A stretch of 64,000 nt of DNA. Origin: Azoarcus indigens. GTDB taxonomy: Bacteria; Pseudomonadota; Gammaproteobacteria; Burkholderiales; Rhodocyclaceae. Each line of letters opens with the position of its first letter. Position 1 is the stretch's first letter. A program made the position numbers and the translations under genes. The DNA lies in assembly GCF_004361735.1 (NCBI RefSeq), contig NZ_SNVV01000015.1:61007-125006 (forward strand), read 5' to 3'. The notes beneath the pieces were generated by a model, which was not told the origin of the DNA, made no database searches, and was given only the letters and a program-made list of their open reading frames with translations. Below are positions 25,777 through 34,897 of the stretch, one piece after another.

Positions 25777-26870
25777 TGTTCGTCGACGATGAGCCGCTGG
25801 TGCTCTCCGGCTTCGAGAGAACGCTGGCGATACGCGAGGACGAGTGGGACTGCGCCTTCTTCACCAGCGGGCCGGAGGCGCTGGCCGGGCTGGAGAGCTG
25901 CCCGGCCGACGTCATCGTTTCCGACATGCGCATGCCTTTCATGGATGGCGCCGAGCTGCTGCAGCAGGTGAGGGCGCGCTGGCCTGCCAGCATGCGCATC
26001 ATCCTCTCCGGCCATGCCGACGTCGAAGCCATGCGCCGCATGCTGGACGTGGCCCACCAGTTCCTCGCCAAGCCCTGCGACAACGCCCGCCTTTTCTCCA
26101 TCATCGAAAGCGCGGTGCGCCTGCGCGACATGTTCTCGGCGCCCGAGGTGGTCGCCGCCGTAGGCGGCATCAACCGCCTGCCTTCCGCCCCCCGCATCTT
26201 CGGCGAGCTCAACCGCATGCTGGCGGACCCGCTGGGCAACACCCGCGCGGTGGGAGAGCTGATCAGCGCCGATCCGGCGCTCAGCGCCAAGGTGCTGCAG
26301 TTGTCCAACTCCGCCTTCTTCGGCGGCGGCAAGCCGGTGCCCGACGTGGCCGCCGCCGTTGCCCGCCTGGGCACGGAGGTGGTGACCCGCGTCGTCATCG
26401 CCGCCCAGGTCTTCGACGGCGCTTCGGCCAATGGCCAGGTGGATGCCCTGCAACGCCAGGCGCTGCGCGCCTCGCAGATCGCGGCCCGCGTCATCGGCAC
26501 CCCTGGGCCGGCAGCCACCGCCGCGCTGCTGGCGCATGTCGGCCTGCTGGTGGCGCCGGTGCCGGCGGCCACTGCGGCCCCGGAGTCCTGCTGCGTCTGC
26601 GGTGCACCCCTGCACGCCGCCGTCGGCGCCTACCTGCTCGGCCTGTGGGGGCTGCCGATGGACATCGTGCGTGCGGTCGCCCATCACCATCTGCCGCAAT
26701 GCGATTCGCCGACCGAGTTCGGCATTACCGGCATGACCCACGTCGCCACCGCGCTCGCCAGCGGCGAGCAGCCCGACGGCGCTTACCTGGCCGCCGCCGG
26801 CATGCTCGACCGCCTGCCGGCCTGGCAGGCGGCGAGCAGCAAATTCCTCGAGGAAGAGAACGATGAGTGA
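25767..26870 (+). CDS. Response regulator: receiver plus HDOD domain
   Basis: 367 residues from the ATG at 25767, overlapping the kinase by 10 bp. The receiver is residues 1-120 with acidic pair Asp7-Asp8, phosphoacceptor Asp53 (VSDMRMPFMDG) and lysine in FLAKPCDN. The HDOD domain covers about 135-340 (LPSAPRIFGELNRMLADP, ISADPALSAKVLQLSNSAFFGGG, AVARLGTEVVTRVVIAAQ). HDOD is a non-catalytic HD-related fold used as an output scaffold in c-di-GMP and motility systems. A short cysteine group (CCVCG) near residue 273 is unusual and may bind metal. Confidence 0.9.
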   Translation: MRVVFVDDEPLVLSGFERTLAIREDEWDCAFFTSGPEALAGLESCPADVIVSDMRMPFMDGAELLQQVRARWPASMRIILSGHADVEAMRRMLDVAHQFLAKPCDNARLFSIIESAVRLRDMFSAPEVVAAVGGINRLPSAPRIFGELNRMLADPLGNTRAVGELISADPALSAKVLQLSNSAFFGGGKPVPDVAAAVARLGTEVVTRVVIAAQVFDGASANGQVDALQRQALRASQIAARVIGTPGPAATAALLAHVGLLVAPVPAATAAPESCCVCGAPLHAAVGAYLLGLWGLPMDIVRAVAHHHLPQCDSPTEFGITGMTHVATALASGEQPDGAYLAAAGMLDRLPAWQAASSKFLEEENDE

Positions 26871-27987
26871 GACCCCCCTGGCCCGCCTCCTGTGCGTGGA
26901 CGACGAGCCGAATGTCCTCGCCGCGATGGAGCGCAGCCTGTTCGGCAAGTACGACGTCACCGTCGCGCCCAGCGGTGCTGCCGGCCTGGACGCGGTGCAC
27001 TGGAGCGGGCCTTTCGCCATCATTCTGTCCGACATGCGCATGCCGGGCATGGACGGCGCCGAGTTCCTGGCAAAGACGCGGGAGGTCGCGCCCCACAGCG
27101 TCCGCATCCTGCTGACCGGCCAGGCGGACGTGGCCTCGTCCATCGCCGCGGTGAACAAGGGCGGGATCTTCCGCTACCTATGCAAGCCCTGCCCGCAGGA
27201 CATGCTGGAAGCGACGCTGGCCGAGGCCCTGCGCCAGTACCAGCTGGAGCAGGCCGAGCGGCAGCTGCTGGAAACCACGCTCTCCGCCTCGGTCGCCACC
27301 CTCACCGAACTGCTTGCGATGGTCGCGCCCTGGGCCTTCCAGCGTGCCGCCTTTGCCCGCGACTGCGTGGAGTTCGCGCTGAAGGAACTCGACTGGCCGG
27401 ACAAGTGGATCTACATCATGGCGGCCTCGCTGAGCCAGATCGGCTGCGTCGGCATTCCGGCGGACATCGTGCAGGCCGACGCCAAGCAGCGACCGCTCAG
27501 CGCCGATGAGGAGACGTTGCTGAAGGAACATCCCGAGGTGGCCGGCCGGCTGGTGGAGCGCATCCCGCGCATGGAAACCGTCGCCCAGATCATCCGCCAC
27601 CAGCGCGGCGAGGTGCCGGAGGGCGCTGCGCTGGAACTCATCCGTGGCATCCCCCTGCTGCATGCCGCGCTGGAACTGGAGCGGCACAGCCGCAGGGGGC
27701 AAGGGAAGATGCCGCCGGCCACCGCGCTGGCGGCGAGCCGTCCGCGCATTCCGGAGTACATCATCAAGGCCGTCGCCGGCTTCCAGCCGGACGCCGACAC
27801 CGAGCGCACCGTCCGCATTCGCGACCTGGTCGCCGGCTGGATCGTGGATGAGGACATCCGCACCACCAACGGGCTGATGGTGCTCACCCGCGGCCACCGC
27901 CTCAGCGAAACCGCCATCTCCACGCTGCGCCGGCTGCACGCGGTGCACGCCATCACCGAGCCGGTGAGGGTGCGCTGCGGGGCTTAG
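26863..27987 (+). CDS. Response regulator: receiver plus degenerate HD-GYP-like domain
   Basis: 374 residues, overlapping the previous gene by 8 bp. The receiver (1-125) has Asp13-Asp14, phosphoacceptor Asp57 (LSDMRMPGMDG) and lysine in YLCKPCPQ. Residues about 145-300 follow the HD-GYP fold (ASLSQIGCVGIPADIV, LKEHPEVAGRLVERIP, QIIRHQRGE). The catalytic residues are lost: the LLHDIGK-type motif reads SLSQIGC and the HH motif reads HQ, so c-di-GMP phosphodiesterase activity is not expected. A C-terminal extension to 370 looks like a small DNA/RNA-binding-like helical tail of unknown role. It closes the FIST block. Confidence 0.82.
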   Translation: MSETPLARLLCVDDEPNVLAAMERSLFGKYDVTVAPSGAAGLDAVHWSGPFAIILSDMRMPGMDGAEFLAKTREVAPHSVRILLTGQADVASSIAAVNKGGIFRYLCKPCPQDMLEATLAEALRQYQLEQAERQLLETTLSASVATLTELLAMVAPWAFQRAAFARDCVEFALKELDWPDKWIYIMAASLSQIGCVGIPADIVQADAKQRPLSADEETLLKEHPEVAGRLVERIPRMETVAQIIRHQRGEVPEGAALELIRGIPLLHAALELERHSRRGQGKMPPATALAASRPRIPEYIIKAVAGFQPDADTERTVRIRDLVAGWIVDEDIRTTNGLMVLTRGHRLSETAISTLRRLHAVHAITEPVRVRCGA

Positions 27988-28089
27988 GGTCTGCGCGGCC
28001 GGCGCGGAGCCGTTCGCCAAAAAAGTCGCGGCGGCGCGGGTTTCCGTGGACACCGGTGGCGCGGCCAGCACGGTGGAAACGCGAGCCGG

Positions 28090-29235
28090 AGCGGGAGCCT
28101 GGCGCGGGGGCGGCCGGTGGAGGAGGTGTTCCGCCTCATTCATGAGCAGCCGCGCGAGCCGGTGCAGTGCCGATGGCCGGCCTTCGGCATCGGGACCCTG
28201 CGCGCCCGTGCCGAACAGGAGAGGGCGAGGGCCGAACTGCACCCCAGGTCGCGTCACCACGCCCTCACCGGCCTGCGCAACCCCCTTGAGTTAAGCGAGG
28301 CCCTCGGCGCTGCACTGGAAGCGCTCCCCGCTCCTCAGCCACTGGCGCTGCTGCTCAACATCGAGCGTCTGGGCGAGAAACGCGGTGCTCGGCTTCGTCC
28401 ACGGCGACCCGTTCCAGCGGGAGTTCCGCCAGCGCCCGCGTGGGAATGCGCCGGGCGGCTCCGGGGTTGCCCGCCTGCGCGGCGACGAATTCGCCGTTCT
28501 TGCCCCCGCCACCGATGGCCCTGCCGCGATGGCTTTCGCCACCGAACTGGAAGGGCGCCTGGCCCAGCCCTTCTAACTCGCCGACATCCAGCTGGACGTC
28601 AACTCCAAGACCGGCATCGCGCTTTACCCCGGGGCACGGCGCCACGCCGCAGGAACTGCTGCGCGGGGTGGGCAGGGCTGGACCTGCTCCGCGGCTGGCA
28701 GGAGCGGGGGGCACGCCATCAACCTTTCCGCCCGCAAGTTTCGCGACGACCCGTTGTTCGGCACCTACCGCCGCTGGCGCGGCGGAGCGGAATGTGGCGC
28801 CTGGCTTGCTGGGGGTGGAGATCATCGAGAGCAGGGTGATGGACGATGCCGAGTGTGCGCTGCGGGTGGGGAACGCCCTGCGGGAGGATGGCATTTCGCT
28901 CTACGTGGACGACTTCGGCACCGGGTATTTCTCGCCGAGTTACCCGCAGAAACTGCCGGTGGACTACATCAAGATCGACCAGTCCTTCATTGCGGCCCTG
29001 CCCCGCGACCGGGATTCCGCCGTCATCGTCCGTTCCACCATCGACCTGGTCCATGACCTTGGCTGCAAGGCGATGGCCGAAGGCGTGGAGACCCTGGGGC
29101 ATTGGCAGCTGCTCGCCGGCCTGGGCTGCGACATGGCGCAGGGCTACTTCATCGCCCGGCCGATGCCGGTGGAGGCGTTTCCGGCCTGGGCAAGGGGCTT
29201 CGGCCTCGTGCCCTTGCTGGTCAGCCGGGTCTGCG
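28090..29235 (+). pseudogene. Decayed PAS-GGDEF-EAL gene
   Basis: Three frames in succession carry pieces of one protein. A PAS-linker (GRPVEEVFRLIHEQPREPV, about 28108) and the GGDEF start (HALTGLRNPLELSEAL) come first. After a frameshift the GGDEF core reads LRGDEFAVLAP (RGDEF instead of GGDEF). A TAA at 28574-28576 interrupts PF-LADIQLDV. After more shifts an EAL-domain half remains: INLSARKFRDD, VEIIES, YVDDFGTGYFS, IKIDQSFIAALP and AEGVETLGHWQLL. The segment with the EAL residues is deleted. No active cyclase or phosphodiesterase can be made. The final frame runs without stop into the bacteriophytochrome frame, so read-through fusion is possible in principle but unlikely to matter. Confidence 0.8.
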
Positions 29236-29348
29236 CGGTCTGCTCTCCGCGGGCCCGCGCCTGTTGCATCCTGAAGCGTCCCCGCGCCCGGGCCGCTCGG
29301 GGCCGCGTGGCACAATGGGCCCCACCCGCTCCCCTGGCGCCGCTCCCG

Positions 29349-31838
29349 ATGAACCCTGCCGCACACGGCCCACGCCGTTCCATCGACGACCCGAACGAGG
29401 CCGCCATCGCCATCAACGAGGCGGGCATGGCGGACTGCTCCCGCGAGCCCATCCACATTCCGGGCGGCATCCAGCCCCACGGCTTCCTGCTGTCGGTGGA
29501 CGAGGCGGGCAGGGTGGTGCAGGCCAGCGAGAACCTTGCCGCGCTCGCCGGCGCGCCGGTGGAAGCCCTGCTGGGCGAGCCCTTGGAGAGGGTGCTGGGC
29601 GCGGAGGCGGCCGGCCTTGCGGTAAGGGCGCTGCGCGGGCTGGAGGCGGATGGCGCGCCCGTCCATGCCGGTACGATAGCCGACCCGCGTGACACCGCAG
29701 GCGGGCCGGGCGCGGCATCTTCCTCCGGTACCGCCCACGCGCCGCTGGCACTGCTGGTGCATCGCTACGAGGGCGCCGCCATCGTCGAACTGGAGCCGGC
29801 GCGCGCCACCGCCGACGTTTTCGCCTCCCTGTACCCGCTGGTGCGCGCCTTCATCCACAGCCTGCAGGGCGCCGAAACGGTGGAATGCCTCGCCCGGCTG
29901 GCGGCGGGCGAGGTGCATCGCGTCGCCGGCTTCGGCCGCACCCTGGTCTACCGCTTCGACGAGGACGGCGCCGGCCATGTGCTGGCGGAGGAAATCGAGG
30001 CCGGCTACCACTCCTACATCGACCAGCATTTTCCCGGCTCGGACATCCCGGCGCAGGCGCGCGCCCTCTATGTACGCAACCGCATTCGCCTGATCGCCGA
30101 TGCCGACTACCAGCCCGCGCGGCTGGTGCCGCCCCTGCATCCGCACACCGGCCGGCCCACCGACCTGTCCTACGCCTCGCTGCGCAGCGTGTCGCCGGTT
30201 CATGTGCAGTACATGAAGAACATGGGGACCTGGGCTTCCATGTCCATGTCCATCGTCGTGCGCGGGCGGCTGTGGGGGCTGATCTCCTGCCACAACGCCA
30301 GGCCCATGCTGCCGACCTTCGAGGTCCGCAGCGCCTGCGAGCACATCGCCCAGTTGCTGTCGCTGCAGATCGAGGCCAAGGAAGACCACGCCGAGGCCAC
30401 CTACCGCCTGCAGCTGCGCGAGCGCCAGGCCCGCCTGCTGGCCGCCTTGGCCGATACCGATGATTTCGTCGACGGTCTGGCCCGCCAGGAACAGGAGCTG
30501 ATGGCGCTGACCGGCGCGAGCGGCGCGGCGGTGGTGTTCGAAGGCCGCATCGAACGCATGGGCGCGGCGCCCGGGCTGGAGGTGATCGGCAAGCTGGTGG
30601 CCTGGCTGGATAGCCACACCGAGGACGTGTTCGCCACCGACCACCTCGCCGGCCACTGGCCGCCCGCCGGCGCAGGCGCGGAGGGCGCCGTTCCTGACGA
30701 GGGCTGCGCCGGCATCCTCGCCGTTTCCATTTCCCGCCTGTTCCGCAACTACGTGATCTGGTTCCGTGCGGAAACGGTGCGCACCATCAAATGGGCGGGC
30801 GATCCGCGCGCCAAGCTGCAGGGCCAGCCGGCCTCGCTGTCGCCGCGCGCCAGCTTCGAGATGTGGACGCAGACGGTGCGCGGCCGCTCGCTGCCGTGGC
30901 GCGGCGCCGAGATCGAGATCGTGCAGGCCTTCCGCGCCGCGCTGCTGGGCATCGTGCTGCGCCGGGCGGAGGAAATGGCCCAGCTCGCGCTGGACCTCGG
31001 CCGCGTCAACCGCGAGCTGGAAGAGTTCTCCTACACCGTGTCGCACGACCTGCGCGCGCCGCTGCGCCATATCGCCGCCTTCACCGATCTGCTGCGCGAG
31101 CGCGAAGCCCATCGGCTCTCCGAGCGCGGGCGGGATTTCCTCGAACGCATCCTCACCCAGGCGCGCTTCGGCGGCCGGCTGGTGGACGATCTGCTCGGCT
31201 TCTCCCGCATGAGCCGCACCGCGCTGCGGGTGCAGCGCGTGGACATGGACAGGCTGGTGGCCCGGCTCGCGACCGAAGAGACCCGCGGCATCGAGCGGCG
31301 CATCGAATGGCGGGTGGGCGAGCTCGGCCAGATCAGCGCCGATCCGCTGCTGATCGAGGTGGCGATGCGGAACCTGATCGCCAACGCAGTAAAATTCACC
31401 GCCAACCGGGGCGGCGGCAATGGCGGCGAGGGCCAGCCGCCCGCCCGCATCGAGATCGGCCGCAGCGCCGGCGAAGGCGAACTGGCCGGGCAGGATGTTT
31501 TCCATGTCGGCGACAACGGCGTCGGCTTCGACATGCGCTATGTGGACAAGCTGTTCGGCGTGTTCCAGCGGCTGCACCATGAAGAGGAGTTCCCCGGCAC
31601 CGGGATCGGGCTGGCGAGCGTGCGGCGCATCGTCGAACGGCACGGGGGCAGGGCCTGGGCCCGCGGTGAGCCGGGCCGGGGCGCTACCATGTACTTCTCG
31701 CTGCCGAACATCCACCGGGCGGAGGCCGACGCCCACAACCCCTCGCTCGACGAAGCGGCGGCGCGGCTCGCGGCGCTGTCGTCCGCGCAGTCCTACAAGC
31801 CGGTGCTGAAAGACACAAGCAAGGACGGAAACCAGTAA
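29349..31838 (+). CDS. bphP: Bacteriophytochrome histidine kinase (PAS-GAF-PHY-HisKA-HATPase)
   Basis: 829 residues from the ATG at 29349; the open frame extends upstream only through the pseudogene. Cys30 in ADCSREPIHIPGGIQPHG is the biliverdin attachment site of bacteriophytochromes. PGSDIP (Asp232 in the PASDIP motif) is in the GAF domain, and PRASF (499-503) is the PHY tongue motif that touches the chromophore. His566 (SYTVSHDLRAPL) is the phosphoacceptor. HATPase motifs are NLIANAVKF, VGDNGVGFDM and FPGTGIGLASV. It is a red/far-red light sensor in the cytoplasm. The stop overlaps the bphR start (TAATG). The biliverdin source is probably the heme oxygenase encoded 2.1 kb away on the other strand. 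Confidence 0.95.
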   Translation: MNPAAHGPRRSIDDPNEAAIAINEAGMADCSREPIHIPGGIQPHGFLLSVDEAGRVVQASENLAALAGAPVEALLGEPLERVLGAEAAGLAVRALRGLEADGAPVHAGTIADPRDTAGGPGAASSSGTAHAPLALLVHRYEGAAIVELEPARATADVFASLYPLVRAFIHSLQGAETVECLARLAAGEVHRVAGFGRTLVYRFDEDGAGHVLAEEIEAGYHSYIDQHFPGSDIPAQARALYVRNRIRLIADADYQPARLVPPLHPHTGRPTDLSYASLRSVSPVHVQYMKNMGTWASMSMSIVVRGRLWGLISCHNARPMLPTFEVRSACEHIAQLLSLQIEAKEDHAEATYRLQLRERQARLLAALADTDDFVDGLARQEQELMALTGASGAAVVFEGRIERMGAAPGLEVIGKLVAWLDSHTEDVFATDHLAGHWPPAGAGAEGAVPDEGCAGILAVSISRLFRNYVIWFRAETVRTIKWAGDPRAKLQGQPASLSPRASFEMWTQTVRGRSLPWRGAEIEIVQAFRAALLGIVLRRAEEMAQLALDLGRVNRELEEFSYTVSHDLRAPLRHIAAFTDLLREREAHRLSERGRDFLERILTQARFGGRLVDDLLGFSRMSRTALRVQRVDMDRLVARLATEETRGIERRIEWRVGELGQISADPLLIEVAMRNLIANAVKFTANRGGGNGGEGQPPARIEIGRSAGEGELAGQDVFHVGDNGVGFDMRYVDKLFGVFQRLHHEEEFPGTGIGLASVRRIVERHGGRAWARGEPGRGATMYFSLPNIHRAEADAHNPSLDEAAARLAALSSAQSYKPVLKDTSKDGNQ

Positions 31839-32275
31839 TGCTACGACCCCTACTTTTGGTGGAAGACGACCTCAACGACATAGAGCTGACGATGATCGCC
31901 CTGGAGAAGGCGCGCATCGCCAATCCGGTGGTTTCCGTCAGGGACGGCGTGGATGCGCTCGACTACCTGCGCCGTGAAGGCAAATGGGCCGACCGGGAAG
32001 ACGTCAATCCGGCGGTCATCCTGCTCGACAAGAAGCTGCCGCGGCTGGACGGCCACGACGTGCTGCAGACGGTGCGTTCGGACGAGCGGCTCAAGCGCAT
32101 CCCCATCGTCATGCTCACCTCCTCGCGCGAGGAGAGGGACCTGCTGCGCAGCTACGACCTCGGGGTGAACGCCTATGTGGTGAAGCCGGTGGAGCTGGAG
32201 GATTTCATGGCGGCGATCACCGATCTCGGCATGTTCTGGGCGGTGCTGAACGAACCGCCGCCGTTCGAGGACTGA
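31838..32275 (+). CDS. bphR: Single-domain response regulator of the phytochrome (Rcp1/BphR type)
   Basis: 145 residues, all receiver: Asp10-Asp11 (VEDDLND), phosphoacceptor Asp64 (ILLDKKLPRLDG), the TSS switch region and Lys116 (YVVKPVEL). The DKKLPRLDGHDVLQ signature and the LNDIELTMIALEK start are typical of Rcp1-like regulators paired with phytochromes. It has no output domain, so it works by protein contacts or as a phosphate relay. It is translationally coupled to bphP. The gene ends 52 bp before the convergent histidine kinase gene. Confidence 0.93.
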   Translation: MLRPLLLVEDDLNDIELTMIALEKARIANPVVSVRDGVDALDYLRREGKWADREDVNPAVILLDKKLPRLDGHDVLQTVRSDERLKRIPIVMLTSSREERDLLRSYDLGVNAYVVKPVELEDFMAAITDLGMFWAVLNEPPPFED

Positions 32276-32327
32276 GCGCCAGCGCCGCCTGCCCGCGCCA
32301 GCGTCGGTCGCGCTACCGCCCGCCGTC

Positions 32328-33974
32328 CTAGCGGAAGCGCGGCAACCTCACCCGGAAGGTCGCGCCCTGGCCCAGGCCCTCGCTGTGGGCGCTCACCGTG
32401 CCGCCGTGCAGCGCCACCAGGTTCTTCACCAGCCACAAGCCCAGCCCCAGCCCGGCGACACGCGCCGCCTGGCCGTTCTGCGCCTGCTGGAAGCGGTCGA
32501 AGATACGCTCCAGCGCATCCGGCGGAATACCGATGCCGGTATCGCGCACCATCAGCTCGGCGTGGGTGCTGTCGGCGGTCACCGAGACTTCGATGGTGCC
32601 GCCGTCGGCGAACTTCATCGCATTGGTCAGCAGGTTCCAGATCACCTGCTTGATGCGGCCCTCGTCCGCCATCACCAGACAGGGCGACAGGGCTTCAGCG
32701 ATCAGCCTGATGTGGCGCGCCTCCGCGTTGAAGCGGATGTCCTCCGCCACCAGCCCCGCCAGCGCCCCGAGGTCCACCGGCCGCGGGGTGATGGAGAGCT
32801 TGCCGGTGGCGATGGCGCCGCTGTCCAGGAGGTCGTCCACCATCAGCGACAGCTGGCGGGTGTTGCGCTCTATCACCTGCACCGCGCGCGCCACATAGCT
32901 GGGGTCGGACGTGCGCTGCATCAACATGGTCCACGACACGATGGCGTGCAGCGGCGAGCGCAACTCGTGGCTCACCGCGGTGATGAAGTGGTCCATCGCC
33001 CGCGCCTCGCTCTCGCTGCGCTCCCGCGCCAGCTTCTCTTCCTGGGCCACCGCCTGGTGGTGCAGCTCCGCCTGCTTGCGTTCGGTGATGTCCAGGATGA
33101 AGCCGACCAGCGAGGTGGGGGCGCCGTGGGCCGGGCCGTGGGGGGCGCCGCGGGCCAGCAGCCAGCGCACGCTGCCGTCCGGCCAGGTCACCCGGTACTC
33201 CACCTCGAAGTAGTCGTGCGAGCTGATCGAACGCTCCACCGCCGCATGCACCCGGGCGCGGTCCTCCGGATCGATCAGCTCGGTGAACAGGCGGTGGGCG
33301 TTCAGCGGCTCGCCCAGCGGAATGCCCATGTTGCGGTAGCACTGCTCGGTACAGCTCATTTCGCCGTTGGCCAGGTCCCATTCCCAGGCGCCGACGCGGG
33401 CGAAGGTCAGCACCTCCTGCAGCCGCGCCTGCTGGCTGCGCAACTCGGCATTGGCTTCGTCGATCAGCACCTGCCGCAGCCGCGCCTGGGAGCGCAGCTT
33501 GGCGCGCTCGCGCTTGTTGCGCTCGGAGGCATCCACCGATTCGGTCACGTCGGTGAGGCAGAACACCAGCAGGTCGGTGCCCGGCAGGCCGTTGCCGCTG
33601 CTTACCCGGCTGACGCGCGCCTGCCAGTAGCGCTCCGGCACCTGGCCGGCGGCGGCATCCTCCGCCAGCGGCAGGTCGTAGCGCAGGATGGGGGAGGACC
33701 GCGTCTCGCCCAGTCGCAGCGAGGGCAGCACCGAGTCCAGCCACGCCCGCCGCGTCTCCCGCTGCTCGTAGGGCACATGCTGGTTGATGTCGTACACCGA
33801 TCTGCCGACGATCTGCGGCAGCGAAGTGCCGATGACATCCAGGTAGCGGCTGTTCGCGGTCAATACCTCGTAGCGCTCGTTGGTGACGAGATAGGCCTCC
33901 GGCAGGACGTCGAAGATCATCATCTGGCTGGCGGAAAGGTCCGGCTCGGGCCGGGAGCGCACGATGTCGTCCAT
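32328..33974 (-). CDS. PAS-PAS sensor histidine kinase
   Basis: 548 residues from the ATG at 33974, starting MDDIVRSRPEPDLSASQ. PAS domain 1 is about residues 18-150 (FDVLPEAYLVTNERYEVLTA), followed by a coiled linker, then PAS 2 with PAC at about 185-305 (ARVGAWEWDLANGEMS, RVTWPDGSVRWLLARG, GFILDITERK). His336 in ITAVSHELRSPLHAIV is the phosphoacceptor. The HATPase has NLLTNAMKF, RDTGIGIPPD and LGLGLWLVKN. No membrane segment is seen. It starts 2 bp after the heme oxygenase stop, so these two are one operon facing bphP-bphR. It may feed the same regulator; that is an inference from position. Confidence 0.92.
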   Translation of the reverse strand: MDDIVRSRPEPDLSASQMMIFDVLPEAYLVTNERYEVLTANSRYLDVIGTSLPQIVGRSVYDINQHVPYEQRETRRAWLDSVLPSLRLGETRSSPILRYDLPLAEDAAAGQVPERYWQARVSRVSSGNGLPGTDLLVFCLTDVTESVDASERNKRERAKLRSQARLRQVLIDEANAELRSQQARLQEVLTFARVGAWEWDLANGEMSCTEQCYRNMGIPLGEPLNAHRLFTELIDPEDRARVHAAVERSISSHDYFEVEYRVTWPDGSVRWLLARGAPHGPAHGAPTSLVGFILDITERKQAELHHQAVAQEEKLARERSESEARAMDHFITAVSHELRSPLHAIVSWTMLMQRTSDPSYVARAVQVIERNTRQLSLMVDDLLDSGAIATGKLSITPRPVDLGALAGLVAEDIRFNAEARHIRLIAEALSPCLVMADEGRIKQVIWNLLTNAMKFADGGTIEVSVTADSTHAELMVRDTGIGIPPDALERIFDRFQQAQNGQAARVAGLGLGLWLVKNLVALHGGTVSAHSEGLGQGATFRVRLPRFR

Positions 33975-33976
33975 GG

Positions 33977-34582
33977 TCAGCGGCCCCGGGGCGCGGCGAG
34001 CGCCAGCAGGCGGTCGAAAGCGTCCCGCGCGCCCTGGCACGCGAGCGCGAGTTCGGCCTCGGTCCGCACCTGCGCCCGCAGCGCCTGGATGAACTGTTGC
34101 CAGCGCGCTCCCGGGCCGGCTTCGTCCGGCTGCAGGAAGCGCAGGGGATGGGGCCGCAAGGCCGCCGACAGGCGTCGATGGAGCACCGCTCCTCCCAGTT
34201 GAGAGCCCTCGATCACATAACAGACGCCCCAGCGCCACGCAGGTTCGGAGCGCAGCGCCGGCAGGTCCGCCGGTTCCGCGGCTGCCACCCCGCCGCACGG
34301 CAGCGCCGCATCGGCGAGATCCGCTTCAAGCAAGGGCAGCCGCCATATGCGAGGCAGCAGCGCCTCGGCCTGGGGGCCGTCGGCGTGGCGTGCCAGCCAC
34401 TGCTCCAGCGGCACTAGCCACTGACGCAGCAGGAGCAGGTGGTCGCGGTAATCGGCCAGCCCGGGCGCCGGCCGGGAGAGGGGCATCGCCTCGTCGATCA
34501 CGGCATGCCGGCTGCCCGTCGCCTCGCGCAGGGCTGCCAGCACGTCCGGGGGCTGCGGCAGGAAATCGGGGGTATGGCTCAC
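33977..34582 (-). CDS. bphO: Biliverdin-producing heme oxygenase
   Basis: 201 residues with a GTG start at 34582. The proximal heme ligand is likely His26 (TGSRHAVIDEAMPL), and YVIEGSQLGGAVL matches the distal-helix signature of bacterial heme oxygenases of the BphO/PigA type. The enzyme opens heme to biliverdin, iron and CO using reduced electron donors in the cytoplasm; biliverdin is the chromophore for BphP. It is shorter and more diverged than typical HmuO/PigA, so activity is inferred from these motifs and the phytochrome context. There is no strong Shine-Dalgarno. About 315 bp separate it from the divergent dehydrogenase operon. Confidence 0.85.
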   Translation of the reverse strand: MSHTPDFLPQPPDVLAALREATGSRHAVIDEAMPLSRPAPGLADYRDHLLLLRQWLVPLEQWLARHADGPQAEALLPRIWRLPLLEADLADAALPCGGVAAAEPADLPALRSEPAWRWGVCYVIEGSQLGGAVLHRRLSAALRPHPLRFLQPDEAGPGARWQQFIQALRAQVRTEAELALACQGARDAFDRLLALAAPRGR

Positions 34583-34897
34583 TAAAGCGACACCGCTGAG
34601 ATTGAAGGAAGCGCATGCCGGGCGTCGACGGGACGGGGCGGAGCGCGGGTATGGTACAGGAAGCTCTCACCGCACTTTCAGCGCTTACATCGCGCTGCGC
34701 GCGCCCACCGGCGGGGCCGTGCGGCGGGGATGAGGGCCTGGCCCGGCAGCGCTTTCCCCGCTCCGGCGGCGGCCGCCCGGCAGGCCGGCAAGTACCGGCC
34801 GGGCCCCCCGGGGCATATCGCTTGCTGCGTTCTCCCGCGTACTTCCGGCGCCGCTCCCGGCGCTCGTGGAGGCTTTATCGGCGAGGAGGTGGCGTTC
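34583..34897. other. Divergent intergenic region (heme oxygenase / aldehyde dehydrogenase operons)
   Basis: 315 bp of GC-rich DNA that must hold promoters in both directions. I see no clear -35/-10 pair or operator. GAGGAGGT at 34883-34890 is the Shine-Dalgarno of the dehydrogenase small subunit. Confidence 0.4.

Noticed and set aside
28440..29348. Extension of the phytochrome start upstream to 28440
   Set aside because: The extra residues are the remains of the broken GGDEF-EAL gene, and phytochrome homology starts just after the ATG at 29349.
28719..31736. A 1005-codon minus-strand frame over bphP
   Set aside because: It mirrors the phytochrome coding frame and has no conserved motif.
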